DNA from: Haematospirillum sp. H1815
Lineage (GTDB): Bacteria; Pseudomonadota; Alphaproteobacteria; Rhodospirillales; Rhodospirillaceae
Direction: 5' to 3'
NCBI RefSeq assembly: GCF_012102705.1
Contig: NZ_JAAVTA010000008.1
Coordinates: 62,001-126,000 of the forward strand
Length of the DNA stretch: 64,000 bases
Numbering within the stretch: position 1 is the stretch's first letter; the number at the start of each line of letters is the position of its first letter. A model generated the notes under the pieces. It was not told the DNA's origin. It was given only the letters and a program-made list of their open reading frames with translations, and searched no databases. A program made the translations under genes and the position numbers. Shown in pieces: positions 33,627 to 43,204 of the stretch.

Positions 33627-34022
33627 TTACCGGCACTTGGAAAAACGTGTCAATTGGCCGGAAGCATACGTGTATTTACGCATCTCTGCCCCTACAACCG
33701 TAAACAGGAAGTCAGGGCTGTCATTAGGCTCAAACCGCTGCAGTTTGAAGGAAACACTGCCACTTCCCGGCTGCCAGGAATACTTGCCACGGGCATAGCC
33801 CCAGTCGGTGGCAGCCTTGCGCCAACGATAGCCGCCGGAGGAAAAGATCATCAGCAAGCTGCCACTGTCCTCACACCTCTGCCCGGCCTTTACCCAAGAC
33901 CCTTCAAGATCAGGCGAAACATCATTACGCCAGCTGTAGGACTGTGCAAACACACCATCTACAGACATGATGACAATCCAGAATGCAGTCAGGAACAACA
34001 ACACAGCATATCGGATGCGCAT
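33627..34022 (-). CDS. Secreted 131-residue protein of unknown function
   Basis: It opens with a signal peptide (hydrophobic residues about 7-24, probable cleavage at VFA-QS). The mature part is small and aromatic-rich, with two cysteines (GQRCED and the C-terminal KCR) that could form a disulfide. It looks like a compact beta-sheet protein of the kind that reports sample-dependent output such as GSWVKAGQRCEDSGSLLMIF. I do not recognise the family. GGAGG eight bases before the ATG at 34022 fixes the start. It is divergent from pepA. Confidence 0.75.
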   Translation of the reverse strand: MRIRYAVLLFLTAFWIVIMSVDGVFAQSYSWRNDVSPDLEGSWVKAGQRCEDSGSLLMIFSSGGYRWRKAATDWGYARGKYSWQPGSGSVSFKLQRFEPNDSPDFLFTVVGAEMRKYTYASGQLTRFSKCR

Positions 34023-34263
34023 ATCAAAGACCTCCCCCAAGAGCCGGGCAAGAGCTTAGGGCACATGGCTGCAAAATTCCACCATCCGTCGTGCCTTTAT
34101 TTTCACGCAACATTCAAGAATTTCGCGGCCGTACCGGCAGTTATACCTTTTCAGGAATCCGGAAAGGGGTAAATATCCACAAGAACTTCGATTTTCACGG
34201 CCACAATGGCTTCTGGTTTCACAGGTCGGCTTATGGCCCCGGACAAGCACAGAGAGACAGACA

Positions 34264-35772
34264 ATGAAAATAAGCTTTGCCAAACCTGCCCTGCCTGCCT
34301 CGGGTACAATCGTTGTCGGTATTCTTGCCGGGCGCAAATTAACCGCAACGGCCCGTTCCCTGGACAAATCTGGCGGAGGACACCTGAGCCGGGCCATGGA
34401 AGCCGCTGCCTTTGAAGGGCGGGCCGAGCAGACACTGACCATTCTCGCACCAGCTGGCAGCGGCTTGTCCCGCCTTGTTCTTCTGGGCATGGGGGAAGCC
34501 GCGAAGCTGGATACGGCCGCGTTCGAACGGCTTGGCGGAGCCACATGGTCGGCCATAGCCAATACAAAGGACAAAGACGTCACGCTAGTTGTCGATGCTC
34601 TCCCCGGATGCAATGTCCCCATCGCACAGGCGGCAGCACACATGGCCATAGGGGCTCTTCTGCGCTCTTACCGGTTTGATCGCTACCGGACCGAAGCGAC
34701 AGAAAAGAAGGATGACAAGCCACAAGTTGGCAAGTTGATTGTTTCAACCGCAGACCATGATCTGGCCAAAAAAGCCTTTGCCCCGATGGAAGCCGTGGCC
34801 GAAGGCGTGTTCCTGACCCGCGACCTGCAGAGTGAACCCGCCAATATCCTGGGACCGGTTGAATTCAGCGAAGAATGCCAGAAACTGGAAAAGCTGGGCA
34901 TCAAGGTCAGTGTCCTGACTGAAAAAGAGATGAAGAAACTGGGCATGAATGCCCTGCTGGGCGTCGGGCAAGGCTCTGCCCGCGGCAGCAGAACCGTGAT
35001 TCTGGAATGGAACGGCGGCAAGGCCAAAACGCCACCTTTGGCCATTATTGGCAAGGGCGTCTGCTTTGACAGCGGCGGAATCTCCATCAAGCCAGCCGGC
35101 GGCATGGAAGACATGAAGTGGGATATGGGCGGAGCCGGCGTGGTGACCGGGCTGATGGCAGCCCTGGCCCGGCGCAAGGCCAAGGCCAATGTGGTTGGCT
35201 TCCTCGGCTTGGTCGAGAATATGCCATCCGGCACAGCCCAGCGCCCGGGGGACGTTGTCCGGTCCATGAGTGGCCAGACCATCGAAGTCATCAACACCGA
35301 CGCGGAAGGGCGGCTGGTGCTGGCTGATGTCCTGACCTATGCCCAGCGTAAGTACAAACCGGCCACTATTATTGATCTTGCGACCCTGACCGGAGCCATC
35401 ATCATTGCCTTGGGGATGGAGCACGCCGGCCTGTTTTCCAACGACGACACACTGGCCGGACAGCTGGCCAAGGCCGGACAGGAAACAGGGGAAAAACTGT
35501 GGCGCCTGCCGATGGGAGACAGCTACGACAAGCTTATAAAATCAGACATAGCCGACATGAAAAACGTCGGCGACGGTCGTGGTGCCGGCTCCATTACGGC
35601 CGCCCAATTCCTAGCCCGTTTTGTAGAAAACGGAACACCATGGGCACATCTGGACATCGCCGGAACAACCTGGACCAACAAGGATCTGCCCCTTGCATCC
35701 AAGGGCGCGACAGCGTTCGGTGTACGCCTGCTGGATCGCTACATCGCTGAACATATTGAAAACAAGCGCTGA
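34264..35772 (+). CDS. pepA: Leucyl aminopeptidase (M17)
   Basis: Removes N-terminal residues from peptides with two metal ions, in the cytoplasm. The 502-residue protein shows the M17 signature N344TDAEGRL351 and GKGVCFDSGGISIKP. WDMGGAGVVTG is also present, all part of the catalytic domain (about 185-500). The N-terminal macro-like domain is more variable. The ATG at 34264 has AGAGA upstream. PepA in some bacteria also binds DNA; no evidence for that here. Confidence 0.97.
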   Translation: MKISFAKPALPASGTIVVGILAGRKLTATARSLDKSGGGHLSRAMEAAAFEGRAEQTLTILAPAGSGLSRLVLLGMGEAAKLDTAAFERLGGATWSAIANTKDKDVTLVVDALPGCNVPIAQAAAHMAIGALLRSYRFDRYRTEATEKKDDKPQVGKLIVSTADHDLAKKAFAPMEAVAEGVFLTRDLQSEPANILGPVEFSEECQKLEKLGIKVSVLTEKEMKKLGMNALLGVGQGSARGSRTVILEWNGGKAKTPPLAIIGKGVCFDSGGISIKPAGGMEDMKWDMGGAGVVTGLMAALARRKAKANVVGFLGLVENMPSGTAQRPGDVVRSMSGQTIEVINTDAEGRLVLADVLTYAQRKYKPATIIDLATLTGAIIIALGMEHAGLFSNDDTLAGQLAKAGQETGEKLWRLPMGDSYDKLIKSDIADMKNVGDGRGAGSITAAQFLARFVENGTPWAHLDIAGTTWTNKDLPLASKGATAFGVRLLDRYIAEHIENKR

Positions 35773-35780
35773 CAGAATGA

Positions 35781-35812
35781 ATCACCCCCGCCACACAGTG
35801 TGCGGGGGTGAT
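35781..35812 (+). terminator. Hairpin without T tract after pepA
   Basis: A perfect 11-base inverted repeat (ATCACCCCCGC / GCGGGGGTGAT, loop 10) starts 9 bases after the pepA stop. No T run follows. Confidence 0.55.
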
Positions 35813-35918
35813 CATCATCTGGGAAAACAGGAAAACATACCCTTTTACTTGCATGAATTAACTTGATCCTGCACCCTTCCCGGGAAGGCCTGATGACAGG
35901 GATGTGCCAGGAGGAAAC

Positions 35919-37664
35919 ATGGCTGACTACACTGCCCCTCTGAAAGAGATCATGCATTCCATGAAAGTAGTCGGGCTGTCGGATATCACAGCACTACCTG
36001 CCTACAGCGACGCAACGGATGATCTGGTACAGGCTGTGCTGGAAGAAGCAGGACGGCTGGGCAGTCAAGAACTGGCACCACTGAACAGCCTTGGTGACCG
36101 CATGGGGTGCCGTCTTGAGAATGGCACGGTTCATACCTTCCCGGAACTGCGGTCCTTTTATGCTCGCTACCGTGACGGGGGATGGAATGCCATTCCTTTT
36201 GATCCCGAATACGGGGGCCAAGGCCTTCCCTGGCTGGTTGGAGCCGGCGTACAGGAAATCTGGCAATCTGCAAACATGGCTTTTGGCCTGTGCCCCATGC
36301 TGAACCAAGGCGCAGTGGATCTTCTGGACGCCCACGGATCCGAAGAACAAAAGACCCTGTATCTGCCGAAAATGATCTCAGGCGAATGGACCGGCACCAT
36401 GAACCTGACGGAATCACAGGCCGGGTCCGATCTATCACAGATCAAGGCCCGGGCCGTTCGGGAGGAGAACGCATACCGGATTACAGGCACCAAGATTTTC
36501 ATCACCTATGGCGACCATGACCTGTCGGATAATATCATTCATATGGTTCTGGCCCGCCTGAACGATGCACCGGAAGGCGTCAAGGGAATCTCCCTGTTCC
36601 TGGTTCCGAAATATCTGGTCAACCCCGACGGCAGTCTTGGGAACCGCAATGACGTTGTCTGCACAGGACTGGAACACAAGCTGGGGATTCATGCCAGCCC
36701 GACAGCGGTCATGTCGTTCGGGGAACGCGAGGGAGCTGTAGGCTGGCTTGTCGGTGAAGAAAACAAGGGGCTGGCCTGCATGTTCACCATGATGAACAAT
36801 GCACGTCTCAATGTCGGACTACAGGGCTATGCCATTGCGGAACGGGCCTACCAGCACGCCGCCTGGTATGCGCGGGAACGTGTCCAGTCCAAGCCCGTGG
36901 TGGGGGAGCACAAGGGACCAGCAACCATTATCCATCACCCCGATGTCCGGCGGATGTTGATGAACATGAAAGCCCGCACACAGGCCGGACGCCTGCTGAC
37001 ATTTTCGGCCATCGCAGCCAATGACAGGGCCATCAAGACAGCAGATCCCCATAAAGCAGCCGCATGGGCAGCACGGGTCGCGCTACTGACCCCCTTGGTC
37101 AAGCTATGGGGCACAGAGATCGGCGTGGATGTTGCCAACGAAGCCATTCAGGTCTTTGGCGGCATGGGCTTTGTAGAGGAAACAGGTGCAGCGCAGTTTT
37201 ATCGTGATGCACGGATTGCCCCCATTTACGAGGGAACAAACGGCATTCAAGCCGCTGATTTTGTCGGCCGCAAGATTCAGAAAGACCAAGGGCGTGAAAT
37301 GTTTGCGCTGATTAACGAGCTGCGTACAGCCCTTCCACGCCATGATGCCAGCCTGACGCCACCTCTCGAGAAAGCCCTAAAGGGACTTGAACGAACAACA
37401 CGCTGGGCCTGCACTGCTTCGACAGCAGACGCCTATGCGGCGGCCCTCCCCTTTACCCGGCAGGCTGCCCTGACACTTGGTGGATGCTGGCTTGCCTTGT
37501 CAGCGACGCAGGCTCAAAACAGCGAAGATCAAGCTTTTGCGCAGGAGAAGACAACAACAGCCCTGTACTTCATCCGCCATATTCTTCCGCAGGTAGCAGC
37601 TTTGGAGGCCGATGCGACAGCAGGCGCCAACGCCCTGATGGCGATACCGGAAGAGGCCTTCTAG
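35919..37664 (+). CDS. Acyl-CoA dehydrogenase of the DmdC-like subfamily
   Basis: A 581-residue FAD enzyme that introduces an alpha-beta double bond in acyl-CoA. It is longer than classical acyl-CoA dehydrogenases (about 380). It matches the long group that includes DmdC (3-methylmercaptopropionyl-CoA dehydrogenase) and has its C-terminal extension. Visible motifs are MNLTESQAGSDLSQIKARA, ITGTKIFITYGDHD, QVFGGMGFVEETGAAQFYRDARIAPIYEGTN. The substrate is uncertain; DMSP breakdown should not be assumed without dmdA/dmdB nearby. AGGAGG before the ATG at 35919 is a strong site. Confidence 0.93.
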   Translation: MADYTAPLKEIMHSMKVVGLSDITALPAYSDATDDLVQAVLEEAGRLGSQELAPLNSLGDRMGCRLENGTVHTFPELRSFYARYRDGGWNAIPFDPEYGGQGLPWLVGAGVQEIWQSANMAFGLCPMLNQGAVDLLDAHGSEEQKTLYLPKMISGEWTGTMNLTESQAGSDLSQIKARAVREENAYRITGTKIFITYGDHDLSDNIIHMVLARLNDAPEGVKGISLFLVPKYLVNPDGSLGNRNDVVCTGLEHKLGIHASPTAVMSFGEREGAVGWLVGEENKGLACMFTMMNNARLNVGLQGYAIAERAYQHAAWYARERVQSKPVVGEHKGPATIIHHPDVRRMLMNMKARTQAGRLLTFSAIAANDRAIKTADPHKAAAWAARVALLTPLVKLWGTEIGVDVANEAIQVFGGMGFVEETGAAQFYRDARIAPIYEGTNGIQAADFVGRKIQKDQGREMFALINELRTALPRHDASLTPPLEKALKGLERTTRWACTASTADAYAAALPFTRQAALTLGGCWLALSATQAQNSEDQAFAQEKTTTALYFIRHILPQVAALEADATAGANALMAIPEEAF

Positions 37665-37691
37665 CCTGAAGGATCGGGGTATCCTCCCCTC

Positions 37692-38351
37692 TCAGAGGAG
37701 GGTGCAGTAGTAGAGTGCCTTGCCAAGAGCACTGGCACCATCGTTGCCGGCCACCTGCTCCAGTCGGGCACGTGTGATCTGTCCGGTCCACTGGTGCCTC
37801 TGGGACAGGATTTCCAGAATTGATGCACTGTTGGACGGCGTAAAGGCAACGCCTGCCTGTTTCCAGAGACACCGGCAGTCCAGCCTGGGCACAAGCTGCT
37901 CGCACTGTGCTACAACCTTCCCTGCCATATCATCCGTATATTCATTGGACGGCCTGGAGTTATAGGCTTTCAGCCACAATCCACCTCCAACCCCAAGTGT
38001 CAGGGCAATACCCAACGCAATAATGCGGATAAAGAAACCAAACTGCGAGGGACGACGGAGAGGCCGACCATGATGGTCATGGTGACCGTGATGACCATGG
38101 TGATGATCCGCCACATGATGATGGTCAGCCGCTGAAGGAGCATGGCTGTGATGATCATGGGCATGATGAGGCTGTGGATGCGTGGTACCGCCATGAGCCC
38201 CGAGACCATGTTGGCCGGAAGTCGGGTGACCATGGTGCCTGAGGCCACGATTGCCATGCTTGTCCGGTTTATGATGGTCCGGACCATGCTCCCCCGTGCC
38301 ATGGCCGTGGTGATGAGCCCCACCGGAAGAATGGCTGTGATCCTTGGCCAT
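37692..38351 (-). CDS. Histidine-rich single-pass membrane protein
   Basis: A 219-residue protein in three parts. Residues 1-94 contain 34 histidines in HH and HHH clusters with Gly and Asp. One hydrophobic segment follows at about 104-131, then a C-terminal domain of about 90 residues with four cysteines (QCEQ, LDCRCLW, YYCTLL). With no signal peptide, the His-rich tail is probably cytoplasmic and the Cys domain periplasmic. Such tails bind Ni, Zn, Co or Cu in other proteins; metal storage or delivery is inferred. GGAG five bases before the ATG at 38351 supports the start. It is divergent from lptF. I do not recognise the C-terminal family. Confidence 0.75.
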   Translation of the reverse strand: MAKDHSHSSGGAHHHGHGTGEHGPDHHKPDKHGNRGLRHHGHPTSGQHGLGAHGGTTHPQPHHAHDHHSHAPSAADHHHVADHHHGHHGHHDHHGRPLRRPSQFGFFIRIIALGIALTLGVGGGLWLKAYNSRPSNEYTDDMAGKVVAQCEQLVPRLDCRCLWKQAGVAFTPSNSASILEILSQRHQWTGQITRARLEQVAGNDGASALGKALYYCTLL

Positions 38352-38468
38352 ATGCGCTCCCCCTGTATCACAAACCCTCCAAGTACAGCGTATTGTAGCA
38401 CATCCTGCCCGAAACATGGAAATCGTGCTGGTTTCTGGATACAAAGCCGCTCTATACTCCGCCCCACG

Positions 38469-39605
38469 ATGCGTACCATAACGTCCTATGTCCTGTTTCA
38501 GCTTGCTACCGGAACCATCTTGGTCACCGCCGGTCTGCTTTCTGTTGCCTGGCTCACACAGTCGCTGCGTTACATTGAACTGATTGTTACGCAGGGTGTG
38601 TCTGTCCACTCTTTCCTGACCTTGACCGGATTGTTGCTTCCAGGCTTCCTGTCCCTGATCATGCCCGTCGCCTTGTTTATGGTTGTTTTGTTTACATACA
38701 ACCGCCTGAATACAGACCGGGAGCTTGTTGTTATACGTGCGGCCGGGGTAGGCCCGTTCGGCTTGGCGTGTCCGGCCCTGATTCTGGCTTTTGTCATGAT
38801 GGCAGCTGGCTACAGCCTGACGCTCTGGCTGGGGCCGGAGAGTGCACGTTCCTTCAAGGAACTGCAATGGAGCCTGCGCAACGATGCATCAAAGTTGATG
38901 ATCCAGGATGGTACTTTCAACGACGTTGCCACCGGCCTTACAGTCTATACCCGCGCCAGAACCAGCAATGGAGAGCTTCTTGACGTCATGATCCATGACA
39001 CCAGAACACCGGGCAAGACAAACACAATTATAGCAGAGCGGGGAGCTATTGCTTCGTCGCCGGCAGGCCCCGTTCTGATTCTGGGCAAGGCAAGCAGCCA
39101 TCAGGTCACCCTTGGGACCGGAACCATGTCACTGCTGGATTTCGAACGCCTGTCCGTCAACCTGTGGGATCAGTCCGGGAAAGAACACGAGCAGCGCTAT
39201 CGTGAAGCACAAGAACGACCAACGCGCGAGTTGCTGACGGTCACAGAGAAAACAGATCTGACCATCCGCCCGGCTGATGTACCCCGTTTCAGGGCAGAAG
39301 CCATACAGCGGCTCTTTAATCCCATATCCTATATCTGCTTCGTGCTGATTGCCCTTGCTGGTCTTTTATCAGGTTCCTTCAGCCGACGTGGACATACACG
39401 GCGCATTGTGCTGACAGCAACGGCCATGGTTCTGGTGCAATCCGGGATCATCGGTGCCGGTAATCTGGCATCACACGCTACAAACCTTTTACCCCTTATT
39501 CCTGCCGCTGTTCTTTTGCCAACAGCGATAGCCTTGTTTATCCTTGCTCGCTCAAGCCAATCCATTAACGTGGCCTATTTCCCCAACCGGACCAGAATGT
39601 CATGA
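38469..39605 (+). CDS. lptF: LPS export ABC transporter permease LptF
   Basis: Inner-membrane half of the LptB2FG machine that extracts lipopolysaccharide and passes it to LptC-A-D. The 378-residue protein has three N-terminal helices, a periplasmic beta-jellyroll region (about 115-255) and three C-terminal helices. The segment WLTQSLRYIELIVTQGVSVHSFL and the coupling region YNRLNTDRELVVIRAAGVG identify LptF rather than LptG. The ATG at 38469 lacks a clear ribosome binding site. Its stop overlaps the lptD start by four bases. lptG, usually between lptF and lptD in alphaproteobacteria, is absent here. Confidence 0.93.
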   Translation: MRTITSYVLFQLATGTILVTAGLLSVAWLTQSLRYIELIVTQGVSVHSFLTLTGLLLPGFLSLIMPVALFMVVLFTYNRLNTDRELVVIRAAGVGPFGLACPALILAFVMMAAGYSLTLWLGPESARSFKELQWSLRNDASKLMIQDGTFNDVATGLTVYTRARTSNGELLDVMIHDTRTPGKTNTIIAERGAIASSPAGPVLILGKASSHQVTLGTGTMSLLDFERLSVNLWDQSGKEHEQRYREAQERPTRELLTVTEKTDLTIRPADVPRFRAEAIQRLFNPISYICFVLIALAGLLSGSFSRRGHTRRIVLTATAMVLVQSGIIGAGNLASHATNLLPLIPAAVLLPTAIALFILARSSQSINVAYFPNRTRMS

Positions 39606-41815
39606 CAAGACGTGGCATGTTACCATTACTTTCTCCGCTGACGCGCCCAATACCATCTTTCCTGTCAGGCATGATGATGTGCGCCACGGCCATTGCGCTA
39701 TGCATTCCGCAGCAGGCGTGGAGTCAGATGTCGCCCCCCCCGCCGGCGGAGAACCGTGCGGAGGAACAGAAACCACGTGCGCATGTGACCGCCGATGAAC
39801 TGATCCACGACAAGAACCTGGATACGGTTACAGCACGCGGAAATGTCGAGTTCCAGTACGGTGCGGTCATTCTGATCGCTGATACCATCAGCTATCAGCC
39901 TGGAAAAGACTTGGCTACGGCCAGCGGAAATGTGGTGCTGACAGACGAGGATGGTACTACCACATTCACGGACTATGCAGAGTTAACCGGAGATCTGAAG
40001 AACGGCTTTACTCACACCATCAAGGTCGTGCTGGCGGATGGATCACGCAGCCACGCTGAACAGGCGGTGCGCCATGAAGGGACATCGACAACCCTTGAGA
40101 ATGCAGCCTACACACCGTGTGATGCCTGCGGCGATGATCCTGTCATATGGCAGATCAAGGCCGTACGGGTTGTGCACGACCAAAATGCCCGGGAGGTTCG
40201 TTATAACCACGCATGGCTCGAGCTTTTTGACGTGCCGGTCCTGTATACCCCGTACCTGTCTCACCCGGACCCTACTGTCAAACGCAAAAGCGGCTTTCTG
40301 GTTCCATCGTGGAAGAATAATAAAGATCTTGGTTCTGCCTTCAGTATACCGTGGTTTCAGGTTATCAATGACCAGCAGGATATAACCCTGACGCCCACAA
40401 TAACTTCAAAGGAAGGGATTGTTCTTGGCAGTCAGTATCGTATTGTCAGACATAAAGCAGCTCTTTCTGCCACAGGGTCCGTAACCCGGGACAGTCGGGA
40501 ACATGTCCGCAATCATCTGTCTGCCAAAGGACTATACGCCATAAACGATACGTGGCGCGCCGGTGCCGATGTTGATCTGGCGTCTGATCCGACCTACCTG
40601 CGGCGTTATGGCTTTGGGGCACCTGCTTTCCTGGAAAATCGGGGCTACGTCGAAGGATTCAGCCGTCGCAGCTATGCCGCGCTGGAAAGCTTCTACTTCC
40701 AGAATACAGGCGCCCCGCTGAAAAAGGGCTATGAGATCCCGTTTGTTACTCCGCTGGGCAGTATCAATTACAGTACAGAACCCGATAACAGGGGAGCATG
40801 GACAACGCTGGATATATCCGCTGCCAGCGTAAATCGCACATCAGGGCCAAAAAGCCAACGGGCAACGACAACGCTGGGATGGCATTTACCCTATGTCGGA
40901 CCTGCCGGAGACGTCTGGAGGCTGGATACCAGCCTGCGCGGAGATGTGTGGCGTGTTGCTGATGTACCAGTCAAGGACAGCACCGATCATCGCTATACAG
41001 GGACCATAGGACGAGCCGTGCCGGAAGTTGCGCTGACGTGGAGTCTCCCCCTCGAGCGTACACATGAAGATTGGAGCGAGGTGCTGGAACCGACGATACA
41101 GGGTGTGGTCAGCCCACGTGGGGGCAATAACCGTAAAGTTCCCAACGAGGACAGCCTCGATTTCGAGCTTGACGATGTCAACCTGTTCTCGACCAACCGC
41201 TTCACGGGCTATGACCGCATTGAAGGCGGAACCCGGATCAACTATGGAATGCGCTATACTGCATACGGCACAAGAGTGGGGACCATAGACACCTTGGCAG
41301 GGCAGACGTGGCGGCAGCATCCTGATGGATTGTTTCAGGAAACATCCGGACTTCATGACACTTTCTCCGACTACGTCGGCAGACTGTCTGTTTATCCGAA
41401 CAGCAATTTCTCAACATCCTGGCGTTTCCGACTGGATCGTGACAACGGTGAAATACGCCGCAATGACTTCAGCACAACAATCGGACCGGACGTCATGCGT
41501 ACGACGGTTGGATATGTAAGCACGCAGCGCCCAGCGATTGAGGATAATACGACCGGCGAGCGCAAGGAGTTCTATAGTGGCGTGTCGTCACGTATCTCCC
41601 GGTACTGGAGCAGCGGTGTATCCGGACGTTGGGATGTTACCCGTAACGGGGGGCCAATCGCAACCCAGGGGCAGCTCGTTTATGAGGACGAATGCATTGG
41701 TGTTACCTTCCAGGCTGGTCGTAGATATACCTATGACAGGGATTATACTGGTGGAACATTTATCGGACTGGTCCTGTCACTAAAGACACTGGGCGACTAT
41801 AACACACAGCTCTGA
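39602..41815 (+). CDS. lptD: LPS-assembly outer-membrane protein LptD
   Basis: Outer-membrane barrel that inserts LPS in the outer leaflet with LptE. The 737-residue protein begins with a signal peptide (cleavage near AWS-QM). An OstA/LptA-like jellyroll follows (about 55-180) with VTARGNVEFQYGAVILIADTISY, then a large beta-barrel ending in a typical strand. C173-x2-C176 (TPCDAC) and a cysteine near the C-terminus (YEDECIG) are candidates for the inter-domain disulfides needed for maturation. It is translationally coupled to lptF and followed 35 bases later by surA, its chaperone. Confidence 0.96.
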   Translation: MTRRGMLPLLSPLTRPIPSFLSGMMMCATAIALCIPQQAWSQMSPPPPAENRAEEQKPRAHVTADELIHDKNLDTVTARGNVEFQYGAVILIADTISYQPGKDLATASGNVVLTDEDGTTTFTDYAELTGDLKNGFTHTIKVVLADGSRSHAEQAVRHEGTSTTLENAAYTPCDACGDDPVIWQIKAVRVVHDQNAREVRYNHAWLELFDVPVLYTPYLSHPDPTVKRKSGFLVPSWKNNKDLGSAFSIPWFQVINDQQDITLTPTITSKEGIVLGSQYRIVRHKAALSATGSVTRDSREHVRNHLSAKGLYAINDTWRAGADVDLASDPTYLRRYGFGAPAFLENRGYVEGFSRRSYAALESFYFQNTGAPLKKGYEIPFVTPLGSINYSTEPDNRGAWTTLDISAASVNRTSGPKSQRATTTLGWHLPYVGPAGDVWRLDTSLRGDVWRVADVPVKDSTDHRYTGTIGRAVPEVALTWSLPLERTHEDWSEVLEPTIQGVVSPRGGNNRKVPNEDSLDFELDDVNLFSTNRFTGYDRIEGGTRINYGMRYTAYGTRVGTIDTLAGQTWRQHPDGLFQETSGLHDTFSDYVGRLSVYPNSNFSTSWRFRLDRDNGEIRRNDFSTTIGPDVMRTTVGYVSTQRPAIEDNTTGERKEFYSGVSSRISRYWSSGVSGRWDVTRNGGPIATQGQLVYEDECIGVTFQAGRRYTYDRDYTGGTFIGLVLSLKTLGDYNTQL

Positions 41816-41850
41816 GACAATCGGGAATAGCAAGAGTAGCAAGGCATCCT

Positions 41851-43161
41851 ATGATACACACCACACAGATAACCAATGTCGCATTACGATCCAGGCTTCC
41901 AGTGTCAGCTCTTGCCTTTTGCGTCGGGCTTTTATCGGTATACGGACCCTTGCCTGCTTTTGCTGTACAAAGTAGCCAGACTCAGCGCATCGCAGCCGTT
42001 GTCAACGACGAAGCCATAACATGGAAGGATGTTGATGAGCGGACATCCCTTCTTCTGCTGACCTCGCGCCTTCCGGACAATCAGGAAACCCGGCAAAGAA
42101 TTATTCCTCGGGTTATTCAGGTTCTGGTCAACGAGCGCCTGAAAATGCAGCAAATCAAGAAGGCAGGGATAGAGATAGAGCCAACGGACATTGCAAATGC
42201 GAAACGCCAGATCGAGCGGAACAACGGCTTCCCGACCGGCGCCCTGGATGACTTGCTGAGGCATCAGGGCCTTGCTCCTCATATCCTGGAAACACAGCTC
42301 CGCGCTGATATAGGCTGGGTACGCTACGCACAGAGTACCCTGCGTCGTCAGGTTTCTGTTGAACCTGCTGAGGTTGATGCCGTCATCAGTACCATGAAGG
42401 ATAACCTCGGACGCCCACAACGGCTACTGGCTGAAATTATCCTGCCTGTGACTGATCCGGCTGAAGAACGGCAGATGCGCGCCTTGGCCGATCGCTTGGT
42501 AGACCAGATCAGACAAGGCGCTCCCTTTGCTTCGCTGGCGCGCCAGTTCTCGGCTTCGGTCACGGCCGCTGTGGGCGGTGATCTCGGCTGGATCAGTACC
42601 GGAGCCTTGGAGCCCGAGATTGAGCGGGTTCTGGACACCATGTCACCGGGCATGCTGTCACAGCCTGTCCGTACGACCGGCGGCTATGCCATCATGCTGT
42701 TGCGTGAGGCTAGGGAACCCAGAAAGCAGAGCGCGGATGACATCAGAGTCCAGTTGAGCCAGATTTTCATGCCATTATCCGGTCCGGCAGCCGTACCCGA
42801 AGCCAAAAGGGCGGAGATTGCACGCTCTGTCCGGGACAGCGCCAGGTCATGCGCCGATATTGATGCAACGGCAGGGCAACTGAACCTGCCAGGATCCGGT
42901 GCCATAGGCAGCATGCGGCTTGCCGACCTGCCACCGCCGGTACGGGCTGTGGTCAGGGATTTACCCCTAAACACCCTCGGCGGCCCGGTTGAGGTTGCTG
43001 GAGGGGAGGCTATCGTTATGGTCTGCGATCGTCAGGACACAGCCGGCCTTCCACCACGGGAAGAGATTGAACAACGCCTGACGCTCGAGAGGCTGGAGCG
43101 GGTCTCCAACCGTGCACTCCGTGATCTGCGTCGATCCGCATTGATTGATATCCGGCGCTGA
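41851..43161 (+). CDS. surA: Periplasmic chaperone/peptidyl-prolyl isomerase SurA
   Basis: Helps outer-membrane proteins, LptD among them, reach the BAM complex. The 436-residue protein has a signal peptide (cleavage near AFA-VQ) and a SurA N-terminal chaperone domain (about 45-170). One clear parvulin domain (about 189-290) with VGGDLGWISTGALEPEIERVL follows, and then a degenerate second one. It sits between lptD and pdxA, the classical arrangement. Confidence 0.94.
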   Translation: MIHTTQITNVALRSRLPVSALAFCVGLLSVYGPLPAFAVQSSQTQRIAAVVNDEAITWKDVDERTSLLLLTSRLPDNQETRQRIIPRVIQVLVNERLKMQQIKKAGIEIEPTDIANAKRQIERNNGFPTGALDDLLRHQGLAPHILETQLRADIGWVRYAQSTLRRQVSVEPAEVDAVISTMKDNLGRPQRLLAEIILPVTDPAEERQMRALADRLVDQIRQGAPFASLARQFSASVTAAVGGDLGWISTGALEPEIERVLDTMSPGMLSQPVRTTGGYAIMLLREAREPRKQSADDIRVQLSQIFMPLSGPAAVPEAKRAEIARSVRDSARSCADIDATAGQLNLPGSGAIGSMRLADLPPPVRAVVRDLPLNTLGGPVEVAGGEAIVMVCDRQDTAGLPPREEIEQRLTLERLERVSNRALRDLRRSALIDIRR

Positions 43162-43204
43162 GATCAATCGTACCAATCACAACAGAACGGCGCACTGTAC
43201 TGCC

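Noticed and set aside
35919-37664. Naming the acyl-CoA dehydrogenase dmdC and inferring DMSP breakdown
   Set aside because: The long subfamily is widespread; without dmdA, dmdB or dmdD nearby the substrate cannot be assigned.
37692-38351. CAT/CAC-rich tract considered as a DNA repeat or CRISPR-like array
   Set aside because: Units are irregular in length and sequence with no spacer pattern; it is explained by a histidine-rich coding region.
38142-38468. Met-rich upstream extension of the lptF frame
   Set aside because: It is the antisense of the CAT/CAC codons of the histidine-rich gene. The His-rich strand has the ribosome binding site, and LptF alignment begins at 38469.
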